A stretch of DNA of 64,000 bases from Neopusillimonas aromaticivorans (GTDB lineage Bacteria; Pseudomonadota; Gammaproteobacteria; Burkholderiales; Burkholderiaceae_B). The stretch spans positions 434,001-498,000 of the forward strand of contig NZ_CP128233.1 of the NCBI RefSeq assembly GCF_030344915.1, given 5' to 3'. Below the pieces are notes generated by a model, which was given only the letters and a program-made list of their open reading frames with translations, made no database searches and was not told where the DNA came from. Position numbers and translations under genes: made by a program. Within the stretch, counting starts at the first letter, position 1. Every line of letters starts with the position of its first letter. Below are positions 1 to 7,355 of this stretch, one piece after another.

Positions 1-164
1 AGGCCTTCCTTCTGACGACTCACGGTACTGGCCGAAACGCCCATTCGATCCGCTGCACGCTCCTGAGTGACCTCTGCAAGTCGGCGCAATATTTCGCCTT
101 GGATTCTTGCGCCGATCTTGCGTGTGCTTTCAGCCTGATCGGCTGATACTGGCTCTGTATTCAT
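1..164 (-). CDS. CII-like phage transcriptional activator (partial, cut by window start)
   Basis: The minus-strand reading frame starts at the ATG at 164 and runs off the window after 54 codons. Residues 24-54 contain a helix-turn-helix resembling the lambda CII DNA-binding segment: GEILRRLAEVTQ, then RAADRMGVSASTVSRQKEG. An AGGTG ribosome-binding site lies just upstream on the minus strand. Its position on the leftward arm beyond cro, facing away from cI, is where CII sits in lambdoid phages; there it activates repressor and integrase promoters. The C-terminal part is missing, so identity rests on the HTH and the location. Confidence 0.6.
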   Translation of the reverse strand, partial: MNTEPVSADQAESTRKIGARIQGEILRRLAEVTQERAADRMGVSASTVSRQKEG

Positions 165-190
165 AACTCACACCTACTGGGAAAACGACC

Positions 191-421
191 ATGGACCAAC
201 AGATCACTCGGAAACTGCGAATGGACATGCCGAATAGAACGCAACAGACTGCGCTCATGGAAAAGAAAATTGATTACGAACTGATGGATCAAGCCGAAGT
301 GCTGGCGCTGACGCTGTTCGGGCCGCACGCCGAGTGCGAACACATCGAGGCGGTGTACGAGCGGCTGGTTGCGAATCAACAGCTTGGGTTGAGCTTGGCC
401 AGTGCAATTACGGTGCATTGA
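191..421 (+). CDS. Phage hypothetical protein, 76 aa
   Basis: A small acidic protein of unknown function. Codons from about residue 23 onward prefer G/C in third position like neighbouring real genes, which argues for coding. The start at 191 follows GGGAAAACGACC; an internal ATG at 260 would give a 53-residue form. It is divergent from the CII-like gene with only 26 bp between them, which leaves little room for a promoter. No domain recognised. Confidence 0.5.
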   Translation: MDQQITRKLRMDMPNRTQQTALMEKKIDYELMDQAEVLALTLFGPHAECEHIEAVYERLVANQQLGLSLASAITVH

Positions 422-488
422 GAGAGCCAATCCCAATCGATTAAGCTCAGAGATTCCAGTAACTAAACTTTTCCGAAAAGGATTGGCC

Positions 489-887
489 ATGATTGAATGG
501 ATAGCGGGCATAACTTGGCGTGATGTGTTTTTTATGTTCTTCGGATCTGCTCTTGTTTGGGTTGTCTTGGGAATCGCCAGATGGTTGATTTCCGACTGGG
601 TTAAATCCATCACATCGAACCCGTTGAGAGTTGTCAGATATTGGTTGATGGTCCTTTCTATGGCTGGCGCACTATGGCTCAGCGAGCGGCCGGAATTATC
701 TTCGCGTGAAACGCTATACATGATCATCCTCAGCTTCGTGGCGTACTGGTCGATGACGGCCCAACACCAAGAAAATATTGAAGAGCAAAGAAATAAAAGC
801 GTAGATACATGCGCCGATAAGGAAGAACTGAAACGATCTGCCATTAACCATCAAGGCGCCAACAAACGAGAGAGCAGCGACGGCTAG
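489..887 (+). CDS. Phage-encoded small membrane protein, 132 aa
   Basis: The start at 489 is preceded by AAAAGGATTGGCC, a good ribosome-binding site. Three hydrophobic stretches (about residues 10-30, 50-66 and 76-92) are followed by a charged C-terminal tail of about 40 residues. The last 58 codons overlap tail-to-tail with an opposite-strand reading frame that is also plausible, so one of the two may be spurious. Small membrane proteins near the repressor of temperate phages often act in superinfection exclusion, but nothing here proves that role. Function unknown. Confidence 0.5.
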   Translation: MIEWIAGITWRDVFFMFFGSALVWVVLGIARWLISDWVKSITSNPLRVVRYWLMVLSMAGALWLSERPELSSRETLYMIILSFVAYWSMTAQHQENIEEQRNKSVDTCADKEELKRSAINHQGANKRESSDG

Positions 888-923
888 CATGAACATCGCT
901 TCCATGACTTTTGAATCACTCAT
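714..923 (-). CDS. Small membrane protein in the cro operon, 69 aa
   Basis: It is the next reading frame after cro on the leftward transcript, with a gap of 52 bp. It has a clear AGGTGA ribosome-binding site before the ATG at 923. Two hydrophobic segments (about residues 8-27 and 30-54) suggest an inner-membrane protein. Its 3' part overlaps the convergent 489-887 reading frame by 174 bp. Both strands look codable, so confidence is moderate. Unknown function. Confidence 0.4.
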   Translation of the reverse strand: MSDSKVMEAMFMLAVAALSFVGALMVNGRSFQFFLIGACIYAFISLLFNIFLVLGRHRPVRHEAEDDHV

Positions 924-943
924 ACGGGGTCACCTGCTTATCT

Positions 944-952
944 TTAAAGAGG
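944..952 (-). promoter_or_regulatory. boxA-like antitermination element downstream of cro
   Basis: The minus strand reads CCTCTTTAA, close to the boxA core (GCTCTTTAA). It lies about 25 bp beyond the cro stop codon, the position nutR holds in lambda. A matching and better boxA lies at 3397-3408 on the rightward arm. No boxB hairpin was identified. Confidence 0.35.
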
Positions 953-975
953 GCGGACAGCGAAGGTGCATTGAG

Positions 976-1215
976 TCAGGCATTGGGCGGACCCTTCAGC
1001 TCGGGCCAGATTTCATGCCAGTCATCGGGGCGCAGGTCGCGGCGAGTGACTGCACCGCCGGATTCCTTCTCGATGCTGACGCACAGCTTCTCGCCAGCGA
1101 GTCGGTACCCGTATGCGATGTTTCGGAGAAATGGCCACGACGTCCTGCAGCGGGCAGCAAAGTCCTTGCGCTCGTTGACAGTCATGGAAGAGAGAAAGCG
1201 TTTTAAGAGTTCCAT
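976..1215 (-). CDS. cro: Cro-like repressor (YdaS-type HTH)
   Basis: A 79-residue DNA-binding protein that resembles the YdaS/Cro-type regulators common in Burkholderiales prophages. The pattern is NERKDFAARC, a helix turn around residues 24-36, then IEKESGGAVTRRDLRPDDW. It is divergent from the cI repressor at 1301, so the 85 bp between them form the immunity control region. The start at 1215 lies only a few bases beyond a TATATT -10-like element on the minus strand, so the transcript may be nearly leaderless. Its job is expected to be lowering cI transcription during lytic growth. Confidence 0.75.
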   Translation of the reverse strand: MELLKRFLSSMTVNERKDFAARCRTSWPFLRNIAYGYRLAGEKLCVSIEKESGGAVTRRDLRPDDWHEIWPELKGPPNA

Positions 1216-1225
1216 GGCCTAAATA

Positions 1226-1241
1226 TACATCAAACGATGTA
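1226..1241. promoter_or_regulatory. Phage repressor operator between cro and cI
   Basis: A perfect inverted repeat, TACATC-N4-GATGTA, lies in the cro/cI intergenic gap, next to the cro -10-like element. The same half-site (CATC/GATG) recurs in two operators at 3336-3373, so it is probably the binding site of the cI or Cro protein. A weaker related palindrome lies at 1277-1292, before cI. Confidence 0.6.
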
Positions 1242-1300
1242 CCCATGGAACATAAATTGATGAATTCACCAAATCATTACCATCTGGTGTAATTGCGACC

Positions 1301-1987
1301 ATGATCGAAAAATCTGACCCACGCGTTACGCGACGACAAAACCTTCAGTATCTGGTCGATATGTATGGACAGGCTCAGGTCGCCAGGAATATGGGCAAAC
1401 CAGATCGCCAGATCGCTGACATCGTCTCCGGCAGAAAAGGGTGCGGCGAACGACTCGCGCGCGATATGGAGGCGAATTGGAAGCAGTCCACCGGAGAGGT
1501 TATCGACCTAAGCTCAATCGGTATGGCCCAGGACCGCGAAGACGAGGAGAGAGCGCTGGGTACAGCTGAATACATCGGCCCAGCCCCAAAACAGATGCGG
1601 ATCCCTGTCTCTGGCTTCGCCAAGCTCGGCGAAAACGGCTGGTATGAGGAGATAAACGCACCGGGCTCTGAAGGTTATGTAGAAGCCTCTTCGTCAGATC
1701 CAGATGCCTACGTTCTGTTGGTTAAAGGCGACAGCATGCACCCGGCGATACGCAACGGGTGGTACGTGGTTGTCGAGCCCAACAAGCAGCCCTGCTCGGG
1801 CGAGTACGCCGCGATTCTGTTGCGTGATGGCCGCAAGATGGTCAAAGAATACCTCTACAGCAGCGGCGATACGATCGCGGTTGAGTCCGTGAACGGCGGC
1901 GAACGACTGTCACTTGCAAAGCAGGATGTGAAGGTAGTTCATGCGATTGGCTCAGTGCTGATGCCGAGTAAGCATCGAGATATGTGA
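1301..1987 (+). CDS. cI: CI-type phage repressor with S24 peptidase domain
   Basis: A 228-residue LexA/CI-like repressor. An N-terminal helix-turn-helix (about residues 13-60) is followed by a linker and a peptidase S24 domain (about 100-220). The nucleophile Ser145 lies in KGDSMHPAI and the catalytic Lys182 in GRKMVKEYL. Such proteins hold lysogeny by repressing early promoters and cleave themselves when RecA filaments form after DNA damage. It is divergent from cro with operators between. The frame is intact and the length is usual for the family. Confidence 0.9.
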   Translation: MIEKSDPRVTRRQNLQYLVDMYGQAQVARNMGKPDRQIADIVSGRKGCGERLARDMEANWKQSTGEVIDLSSIGMAQDREDEERALGTAEYIGPAPKQMRIPVSGFAKLGENGWYEEINAPGSEGYVEASSSDPDAYVLLVKGDSMHPAIRNGWYVVVEPNKQPCSGEYAAILLRDGRKMVKEYLYSSGDTIAVESVNGGERLSLAKQDVKVVHAIGSVLMPSKHRDM

Positions 1988-2142
1988 CCAGTTCACGACT
2001 GCAGCACCACAGCCTAACCCGCACCCGGTCTTATCGACCGAAACTTGTTAGGTAAGTGTGAAAAGTTGGCGGGCGTTCCTAAAAAGATCAGCAAGGCCCG
2101 GTTCCGCATGAAAACCTTAATTTTATAAATCAAAGGAAGAAA

Positions 2143-2472
2143 ATGATGAGCGAAAGTACAGAAACAAATATGCCAAACCAAGATGCAGTAAATGATGACC
2201 CTGCTGCCTTGAAGGACGCTGAGATTGAGCGCCTGAAGCGTGAAGAGAGGATTGCCGCAATGATCCCAGGGCTGTACTCAAATCGATTCTTTGTTTTTAT
2301 TTCTGACGTTGTTAAGATATCGTTCCTGGAAACGACTCATCTCAGCGAGATAGCTACAAATCCTCAATCATCTATCATTCTAAGCCGCGAGGATGCGAAG
2401 GGGCTGCATCGACTATTGGGCGAATTATTGCGCGCTGACGGCAACGTAGACGCAGGAGCCGCAGGGCGTTAA
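2143..2472 (+). CDS. Phage hypothetical protein, 109 aa
   Basis: An acidic N-terminus (about 40 residues) precedes a compact domain with alternating hydrophobic residues. RFFVFISDVVKISFLE and IILSREDAKGLHRLLGELL give it the look of DUF3467-like small proteins; the similarity is weak and from memory. It lies downstream of cI and its stop is 1 bp before the next start, so the two are probably translated together. Function unknown. Confidence 0.6.
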   Translation: MMSESTETNMPNQDAVNDDPAALKDAEIERLKREERIAAMIPGLYSNRFFVFISDVVKISFLETTHLSEIATNPQSSIILSREDAKGLHRLLGELLRADGNVDAGAAGR

Positions 2473-2473
2473 T

Positions 2474-3091
2474 ATGACTGCAACCCCTGTCACCACAGCC
2501 CCAGGCCGCCCGGTGCTGAGAATTATACGTAGCGGAGGAGGAGGCACTCATCCTTCCTTAACTGGCAGCGCTGGCGGTCAAATTGAACATGAACTGGGTT
2601 CCCAAACAGAGCAGATTACAGGCAAGAATGCTATGGATTATGTAGGCCGTCCTGAGCTCGACGCCAAACTAGAAACCATCGAAGCAAGGATGGATGGGCG
2701 TCTTGCACGCATTGAGGACAAGTTCGCTGCAATCGACAGACAGTTCGGCGATGTTCGCTCCCTACTTTCCGAGCAGCGTTCCGAGCAACGGTTGCTGATT
2801 TCCGAGCAGAAGTCAACGGCATGGAAAGCCGCTGGTGCCGTTATAGGATCACTGGGGGTAATGTTCGGGATCTACGTTGCAGCATTCGATTCCGGCCGCG
2901 ACACAGCCAAGCTAGCAGCAGAAGCGCAGTCGGCTGCCGAAAAATCACAACGCGATGTCGCTAAGTTGCTACAAGAAATGCAAACGACAGTTAAGGGTGT
3001 CAACGAAGAGGCCGAAAAAGCATTGACGCAGATCCGAAAATCAGCTGACGAGATAAATGCCGCCCGTGACGTGTCGTCGCCGCCACGATGA
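2474..3091 (+). CDS. Coiled-coil protein with one transmembrane helix
   Basis: A 205-residue protein. A Gly-rich N-terminus and a long heptad-like region (about residues 60-110, rich in E, R, K, Q and L) precede one hydrophobic helix (about 115-135, AAGAVIGSLGVMFGIYVAAF). A second coiled coil (140-195) contains AAEAQSAAEKSQRD. This layout is seen in phage membrane-anchored coiled-coil proteins of unknown role. It is the last gene before two terminators, so it closes the cI transcription unit. The initial ATG lies 2 bases after the previous stop. Confidence 0.65.
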   Translation: MTATPVTTAPGRPVLRIIRSGGGGTHPSLTGSAGGQIEHELGSQTEQITGKNAMDYVGRPELDAKLETIEARMDGRLARIEDKFAAIDRQFGDVRSLLSEQRSEQRLLISEQKSTAWKAAGAVIGSLGVMFGIYVAAFDSGRDTAKLAAEAQSAAEKSQRDVAKLLQEMQTTVKGVNEEAEKALTQIRKSADEINAARDVSSPPR

Positions 3092-3146
3092 TACCATTCC
3101 TCAGCTCTTCCGTAGAGTAAAGCAGCCCCACCAGCCATAACGCCCA

Positions 3147-3173
3147 ACCCCTCCCAGCGAGGGGTTTTTCTTT
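3147..3173 (+). terminator. Rho-independent terminator of the cI unit
   Basis: The stem ACCCCTC/GAGGGGT with a 5-nt loop is followed directly by TTTTTCTTT. It lies 55 bp after the coiled-coil gene and closes the cI-2143-2474 unit before the early promoter. Confidence 0.85.
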
Positions 3174-3223
3174 GGCTGTTTTCGCCCGCCCACCCCCGCC
3201 CCCCACCAGACAGCACCATCCAC

Positions 3224-3245
3224 AGCCGCCATCGAGGCGGCTTTT
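3224..3245 (+). terminator. Second terminator-like hairpin
   Basis: The stem AGCCGCC/GGCGGCT with a 5-nt loop is followed by TTTCC. It is placed in tandem after the first terminator and would insulate the early rightward promoter from read-through. Confidence 0.6.
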
Positions 3246-3335
3246 CCGTTTCTCGGCCCCGGCCCCCAGCAGTACTTCCCTCCTCCCAGTCTCACTCGTT
3301 CTGATGGTGATCTTGCTTGCAAGCTTAACAAAAAT

Positions 3336-3373
3336 ACATCATTTGATGTTGACACAACATTCATCATTTGATG
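3336..3373. promoter_or_regulatory. Tandem phage repressor operators at the early rightward promoter
   Basis: There are two palindromes: ACATCATTTGATGT (3336-3349, perfect) and CATCATTTGATG (3362-3373, perfect). Their centres are 25 bp apart. They share half-sites with the cro/cI operator at 1226-1241. One touches the -35 box and the other covers the spacer next to the -10 box, so repressor binding would shut the promoter. This is the OL equivalent in a mirror-image lambda map. Confidence 0.75.
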
Positions 3374-3377
3374 TAAT
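3349..3377 (+). promoter_or_regulatory. Early rightward phage promoter (PL equivalent)
   Basis: A perfect -35 box TTGACA (3349-3354), a 17-bp spacer and TGTAAT (3372-3377, four of six -10 matches) form a sigma70-type promoter. Predicted transcription starts near 3384. The overlap with two repressor operators and the run of plus-strand genes to the integrase identify it as the main early promoter of this arm. Confidence 0.8.
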
Positions 3378-3383
3378 TCAATC

Positions 3384-3751
3384 TACAGCAGTACCCCGCT
3401 CTTTAACAAACAGACAAACAAGCCGATGTTGCTCACCGCTACCAATACTGCGGTGCTCGTCCGGCAAAAGCATCCGTGAGTATGGTTCACGGCTCTGCGC
3501 GGGGCGTCCTTCCCTATCCAATCCAGCCAAAGCGCGGTAGACGGATGCAACAGGTGAGGTGTAGGCGACCAAGAGCAGAAACGGCTACGCCAGTTGGAAT
3601 GCTGGCAATCGACAGGGCACCGACCTGGAGCTGCGCAATTTGGTGGAAATCCACCAGATTAGAAGCGGGAGTAGCCAGGCGGGCGCTGTCCGGAAGTTAT
3701 CCGAGACCGCATTCAACGAGTGCGGTGCCTGATAACCCTATGGGAGAAAAG
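3384..3751 (+). ncRNA. Structured untranslated leader of the early rightward transcript
   Basis: About 370 nt lie between the predicted start site and the first believable start codon. I see no coding there. The region begins with a boxA and contains four clear hairpins: 3474-3492 (CCGTGA/TCACGG), 3589-3606 (GCCAG/CTGGC), 3641-3656 (TGGTGG/CCACCA) and 3696-3736 (GTTATC and ACCGCA paired to TGCGGT and GATAAC around an internal loop). The last ends just before the ribosome-binding site of the next gene. Possible roles are cis-acting antitermination, as with HK022 put RNA, translational control, or a stable phage RNA. No Rfam family is recognised. Confidence 0.5.
3397..3408 (+). promoter_or_regulatory. 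boxA antitermination element
   Basis: CGCTCTTTAACA matches the boxA consensus of rrn operons and lambdoid nut sites. It lies about 13 nt into the predicted early transcript. Host NusB-NusE binding here would favour processive antitermination through the long downstream operon. The following segment, with AGCCGAT at 3421-3427, recalls betaproteobacterial rRNA leaders. Confidence 0.65.
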
Positions 3752-3975
3752 ATGGAAAGCAAAAAGATCGGCAGACCAAAAAAGATGGCGGCCCTATGGT
3801 CCAAAAATCCATCCGGCTACCTCACGATCAGTGGGCACTTATCAATAAGCTGGCTTTCGAAACACAAAGAAGCCAAAGCTGGATTATCTCGGCGATTATC
3901 GAATCAATGACCAAATCTGGCGCAATATATATAACTTTCGGCCCGCTCGTGGAACTCAAGAAAGGCGAATCATGA
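3752..3975 (+). CDS. Small phage regulator, ribbon-helix-helix-like (frameshift in A run)
   Basis: This is the first gene of the early rightward operon, with GGGAGAAAAG before the ATG. As written the frame breaks at the A6 run (3778-3783). Adding one A restores a 74-residue protein: GRPKKDGGPMVQKSIRLP, then QWALINKLAF and SQSWIISAIIES. It ends at TGA 3973-3975, overlapping the next ATG. The repaired protein has the basic N-terminus and SIRLP-type strand of ribbon-helix-helix repressors. It could be an early regulator, but the family call is inference from pattern. Confidence 0.5.
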
Positions 3976-4481
3976 CAGACAAGCACGCAAACATTCGAGC
4001 CGCCTTGGAAGCCAGCAAGAGCGATAACTGGATCTTCGCCAAATACGGCCCGAAAACATTTGGGGTTGGCATTGCAGGCGGCCCAGCATTGATGATGGCG
4101 CGACCAAGCGACGTAACGGATGCAGATGAGGTGAAACAGTTACTGAATGAACTGTTATTGGCACGCAAAGCTGTTCGCCCTCTATTAGAAGATTGTGACG
4201 AGCTTGAGGCTCTTTTCAACATGCGCTACCAAGCAGACCTGAGAGCGATTTCTATGTGGCGAGCCGCTGGCGATGACCGTGAAATGAAACTGCCAGACCG
4301 TGCGGATTTGTGCTTGTTTTTGCTGGAGCGAGAGGATTTTCTACTTTCGACCTTGAATGAATTGATCGATGCGATTGATGGAAATTTCTCCGGCAATGAC
4401 GATGACTCAGAAGAAACCCTCATGACGGCGCTCAACGCAGCAAAAAACCTGATCCGCACGACGAGGAAGTGGCAGACATAA
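3972..4481 (+). CDS. Phage hypothetical protein, 169 aa
   Basis: The start overlaps the preceding stop (ATGA). The mid-region, with LEALFNMRYQADLRAIS and the PDRADLCLFLL segment, resembles conserved phage proteins in recombination-proximal operons that are rich in alpha helix and of unknown function. No catalytic motif seen. The frame is intact. Confidence 0.65.
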   Translation: MTDKHANIRAALEASKSDNWIFAKYGPKTFGVGIAGGPALMMARPSDVTDADEVKQLLNELLLARKAVRPLLEDCDELEALFNMRYQADLRAISMWRAAGDDREMKLPDRADLCLFLLEREDFLLSTLNELIDAIDGNFSGNDDDSEETLMTALNAAKNLIRTTRKWQT

Positions 4482-4660
4482 AACGCTGATTGGTCCCCCA
4501 TTTCGTTGTTGCCATCAAACCTAACCGGTACCGAGTAAGAGTACCGGCCCAACACCTCCTCTCAGGGCCACGCCATTGCGCCCTACTCCACTACATCCCA
4601 AAAAACAAACGCCAAACGGTCAACGCCGTTGATCGTGGCTGTCCGCAACAGGAGCAAATC

Positions 4661-4948
4661 ATGCTGATCAACCCCCACTACATCATGGCCCGCCGCCGCG
4701 CTGAACGGTACGACCGGCAGAGCCTTGAAGTCCCTGCGTACGCACGCAAGCCCTTGAAAGGGCCGTGCAAACCCGTGCAACCCAAGGTTGCAATCGGTTC
4801 TGGGCGTTTCCCTGGTCAACAGATTGAACTGATGCCAGCGATTCACACGCCGCCGGCGCACGAGGTATCCGACTCGTTGGGCGGTCAAGCGCTGCTGGTG
4901 ATTACTTTGGTTGTTGGCGTTCTGTCGTTTGCTGTTGTGGGGTGGTGA
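4661..4948 (+). CDS. Phage hypothetical protein with C-terminal membrane helix, 95 aa
   Basis: The start at 4661 is chosen because CAGGAG lies 7 bases upstream; a longer frame from 4490 lacks a ribosome-binding site and gives a non-protein-like N-terminus. A basic Pro-rich N-terminal half is followed by one hydrophobic helix at residues 75-95 (QALLVITLVVGVLSFAVVGW). It may be tail-anchored in the inner membrane. Function unknown. Confidence 0.5.
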   Translation: MLINPHYIMARRRAERYDRQSLEVPAYARKPLKGPCKPVQPKVAIGSGRFPGQQIELMPAIHTPPAHEVSDSLGGQALLVITLVVGVLSFAVVGW

Positions 4949-4950
4949 GC

Positions 4951-5154
4951 ATGGAACACAAGCAAATTCCTGAAGCCCTGCTCGAGCTGCAGCTCGCACA
5001 CCGAATCATTCGTAACGCCCTGGCCATCATGACGCCGAATCAAAAACGGATCTGGGCAGAAATGAATGCTGATGACGGCTGCGACGGCGAAGGCATCACG
5101 CGCGCCAACGAGCGCGAGGCGGTGATTGCGAAGATGCAGAGAGGTCAGCCATGA
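4951..5154 (+). CDS. Phage hypothetical protein, 67 aa
   Basis: A small, mainly helical protein (PEALLELQLAHRIIRNALAI, then ITRANEREAVIAKM). It begins 2 bases after the previous stop and overlaps the exonuclease start by 4 bases, so it belongs to the same translational chain. It is conserved-looking but not assigned. Confidence 0.55.
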   Translation: MEHKQIPEALLELQLAHRIIRNALAIMTPNQKRIWAEMNADDGCDGEGITRANEREAVIAKMQRGQP

Positions 5155-5960
5155 CCCCATCCGTCTACACCGTCCGCGCCAGCGGCTGGGGCAGTCTGTT
5201 TGACTGTGCTTACCGATGGGAAGGCGAGCACCTGCTCAAGATCCGCAAACCTGCGGGCATGCGTGCCCTGCTCGGCACCAGCGTTCACGCCGGTACCGCC
5301 GCTTATGACCAGGCACGCATCGATGGCAGCAACTTGACCATTGACGAAGCCGCCGGCGCACTGGTCGATTCCCTGCACAACCCTGAGTACGACGTGGACT
5401 ACCGTCAAGACGGCATCAGCCTGCGCGAAGCCGAACAGATCGGCCTGGCGCTGCACGTTCGCTACTGCACCGAAATCGCGCCCCAGTTCGATTATCTGGA
5501 AGTCGAAACCAAACTCGATCCCATGGAAATCGACTGCGGGGGCGGCATTGTCATCCGACTGACCGGCTCAATGGACCGGGCGCGTGTCGCCAACCACGGT
5601 ACCGGCGTCGTCATCCCCGACGTAAAGACCGGTAGCCGGGTCGTCTCCAAAGGCGTTGCCCAGATGAAGGGCCGCAGTGCCCAGACCGGCACCTATCAAC
5701 TCATGTACGAGCAAACACGCGGCATCCGAACCGAGGGCGCACAGATCATTGCCCTGTCCACAGCCGGGCGTAATGAGGTTGCCGTCAGCCCGATCTTCGA
5801 CGCCCGCCGCGTCATGGTCGGTACCGACGACACGCCCGGCCTGATCCAGCACGCCGCCGAAATGTTTCGCGCTGGCCTATTTCCACCCAACCCCCAAAGC
5901 CCGATTTGCAGCGAGAAATATTGCAGCCGTTGGGCAACTTGTATCTACCACGAGGATTGA
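5151..5960 (+). CDS. PD-(D/E)XK exonuclease with Fe-S cluster (RecB-like)
   Basis: A 269-residue nuclease of the Cas4/RecB-like PD-(D/E)XK superfamily. GTSVHAG near residues 42-48 fits the conserved His motif, and PDVKTGS near 153-159 is the D-x-K catalytic core after a beta strand. A C-terminal CSEKYCSRWATC cluster plus an early Cys20 supplies four cysteines for a [4Fe-4S] cluster, as in AddB and Cas4 proteins. It directly precedes the RecT annealase, so it should resect double-strand ends to give single strands for RecT, like lambda Exo or RecE. The frame is intact. Confidence 0.8.
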   Translation: MTPSVYTVRASGWGSLFDCAYRWEGEHLLKIRKPAGMRALLGTSVHAGTAAYDQARIDGSNLTIDEAAGALVDSLHNPEYDVDYRQDGISLREAEQIGLALHVRYCTEIAPQFDYLEVETKLDPMEIDCGGGIVIRLTGSMDRARVANHGTGVVIPDVKTGSRVVSKGVAQMKGRSAQTGTYQLMYEQTRGIRTEGAQIIALSTAGRNEVAVSPIFDARRVMVGTDDTPGLIQHAAEMFRAGLFPPNPQSPICSEKYCSRWATCIYHED

Positions 5961-5965
5961 CTCTT

Positions 5966-7083
5966 ATGAATGCACCCGCAACCACCGTCCAGCACTTGCG
6001 CCAGCCTGCCCCACGCACTGACATTGCCATGGGCTTTGGCAACTTGGAAAGCTTTGAACTCATGCAGCGCGCCGCCAAGCTACTGGCGTCCAGCACGCTG
6101 GTGCCCGCAGCCTATCGCGCCGAAATCCATAAAACCAACCGCTACGGCGAAATCACCGACACGCGCCAAAACCCTAACGCCCTGGCCAACAGCGTCGTGG
6201 CCCTGAATATGGCCCAGCGCATGGGGGCGGATCCATTGATGGTGATGCAGAACCTGTACATCGTCGAGGGCCGCCCATCCTGGTCATCCCAATGGATCAT
6301 TGCCGCAATCAATGGGTGTGGCCGGTTCTCACCGCTGCGCTTCGATATCAAGAGCCTGGGCAAAAAGAAGGTCGAGTACATCACTTTCTCGTGGGAAAAC
6401 CAGAAGCGCCAAGAGGTACGCAACACCATCGAAATCGAAGACAAGGTATGCGTTGCCTGGGTCATCGAAAAGGAAACGGGTGAGCGCCTGGAGTCACCCG
6501 CCGTGTCGATTGAGCTGGCCGTGAAGGAAGGCTGGTTCACCAAAAACGGCAGCAAGTGGCAAACCATGCCTGACGTCATGCTGCGGTACCGAACCGCCAG
6601 TTTTTTCGGCAAGCTGTATGCCCCTGAATTGCTGATGGGCCTGCAGACAACCGAAGAAGTCCACGACACCATCGACGTAACCCCTAATGCAGAAGGCGTT
6701 CTTCAGGTCGAAGCTGAGACGTTGCGCGAGACACCAGCCAGTCAAACAGCACCGCGCACGCGCCGCCCCGCCCCGAGCCGGAGCAGGTAACCGATGTAGC
6801 AACCACAGAAGAAGCTGGCCAGCCACAAACGCCAACGCAAACCGCTGACGAATCCGCAGCCTACCTCGACGCCGAAAAAATACAGGCCTCGATCCTGTCC
6901 GCGAAAGATCACGACGTCCTGGCCATTGCTGCCGACAGCATCCAGGACTGCGCCCCCGAACACCACGACGCCCTGCAATCGGCCTACCGCAAGCGCCTGG
7001 ATGAACTGGATGGCGTCGTGCACACGCCCGAGCAGCAAACCACCACAACCCGCACGCGCCGCGCTGCGCCCGATATGGAGTAA
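5966..7083 (+). CDS. recT: RecT-family single-strand annealing protein (frameshift near 6771)
   Basis: The RecT family is recognised from the N-terminal two thirds: ANSVVALNMAQRMGADPLMV, YIVEGRPSWSSQWIIAAI, and VMLRYRTASFFGKLYAPELL. Those segments promote annealing of complementary strands. The frame breaks in a C run at 6771-6774. One added C continues the protein as RPAPEPEQVTDVATTEEAG through an acidic, Thr-rich tail to TAA at 7083. The gene lies 5 bp after the Fe-S exonuclease, the usual exonuclease-annealase pair of phage recombination modules. Confidence 0.85.
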
Positions 7084-7086
7084 GCC

Positions 7087-7353
7087 ATGTTTGCGAAGCT
7101 CTTCGGCACAACCGGCCAAGTGCTGGTTGTGCACCAAGCAGATGACAACGGTAATCCGTGCATTCGATTCTCGTGCAAGCCCAATGGCTTAGGCGTGTGC
7201 TCTTTTGGCTTGACCTGGGATGACACAGACGAAGGCTGGGACAAGGCCGAAAAAATGTTTTCTGAAATTAACGAAGCTGAAGCAAGAGCGATTGTGCAGG
7301 AGTCATTTCAGCCCTTCTTTTCCAGCTTGACCGCTGACACCACGGAGCAATAA
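7087..7353 (+). CDS. Phage hypothetical protein, 88 aa
   Basis: A small acidic protein. VLVVHQADDNGNPCIRFSC and VCSFGLTWDDTDEGWDKAEK suggest an alpha/beta fold. It follows recT by 3 bp and precedes the RMF-domain protein by 2 bp. It resembles conserved accessory genes of Burkholderiales phages, with no known activity. Confidence 0.6.
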   Translation: MFAKLFGTTGQVLVVHQADDNGNPCIRFSCKPNGLGVCSFGLTWDDTDEGWDKAEKMFSEINEAEARAIVQESFQPFFSSLTADTTEQ

Positions 7354-7355
7354 GC

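Noticed and set aside
161..844. A 227-residue minus-strand protein in the immunity region
   Set aside because: Its composition is that of an antisense shadow, it has no ribosome-binding site, and it overlaps two better plus-strand frames.
3172..3540. A protein over the double terminator
   Set aside because: Pro/Ser-rich translation of terminator and promoter DNA with no start signal.
3476..3910. A 144-residue protein in the early leader
   Set aside because: It has no ribosome-binding site, an improbable composition and runs across stable hairpins. The true gene starts at 3752 in this frame and shifts at the A run.
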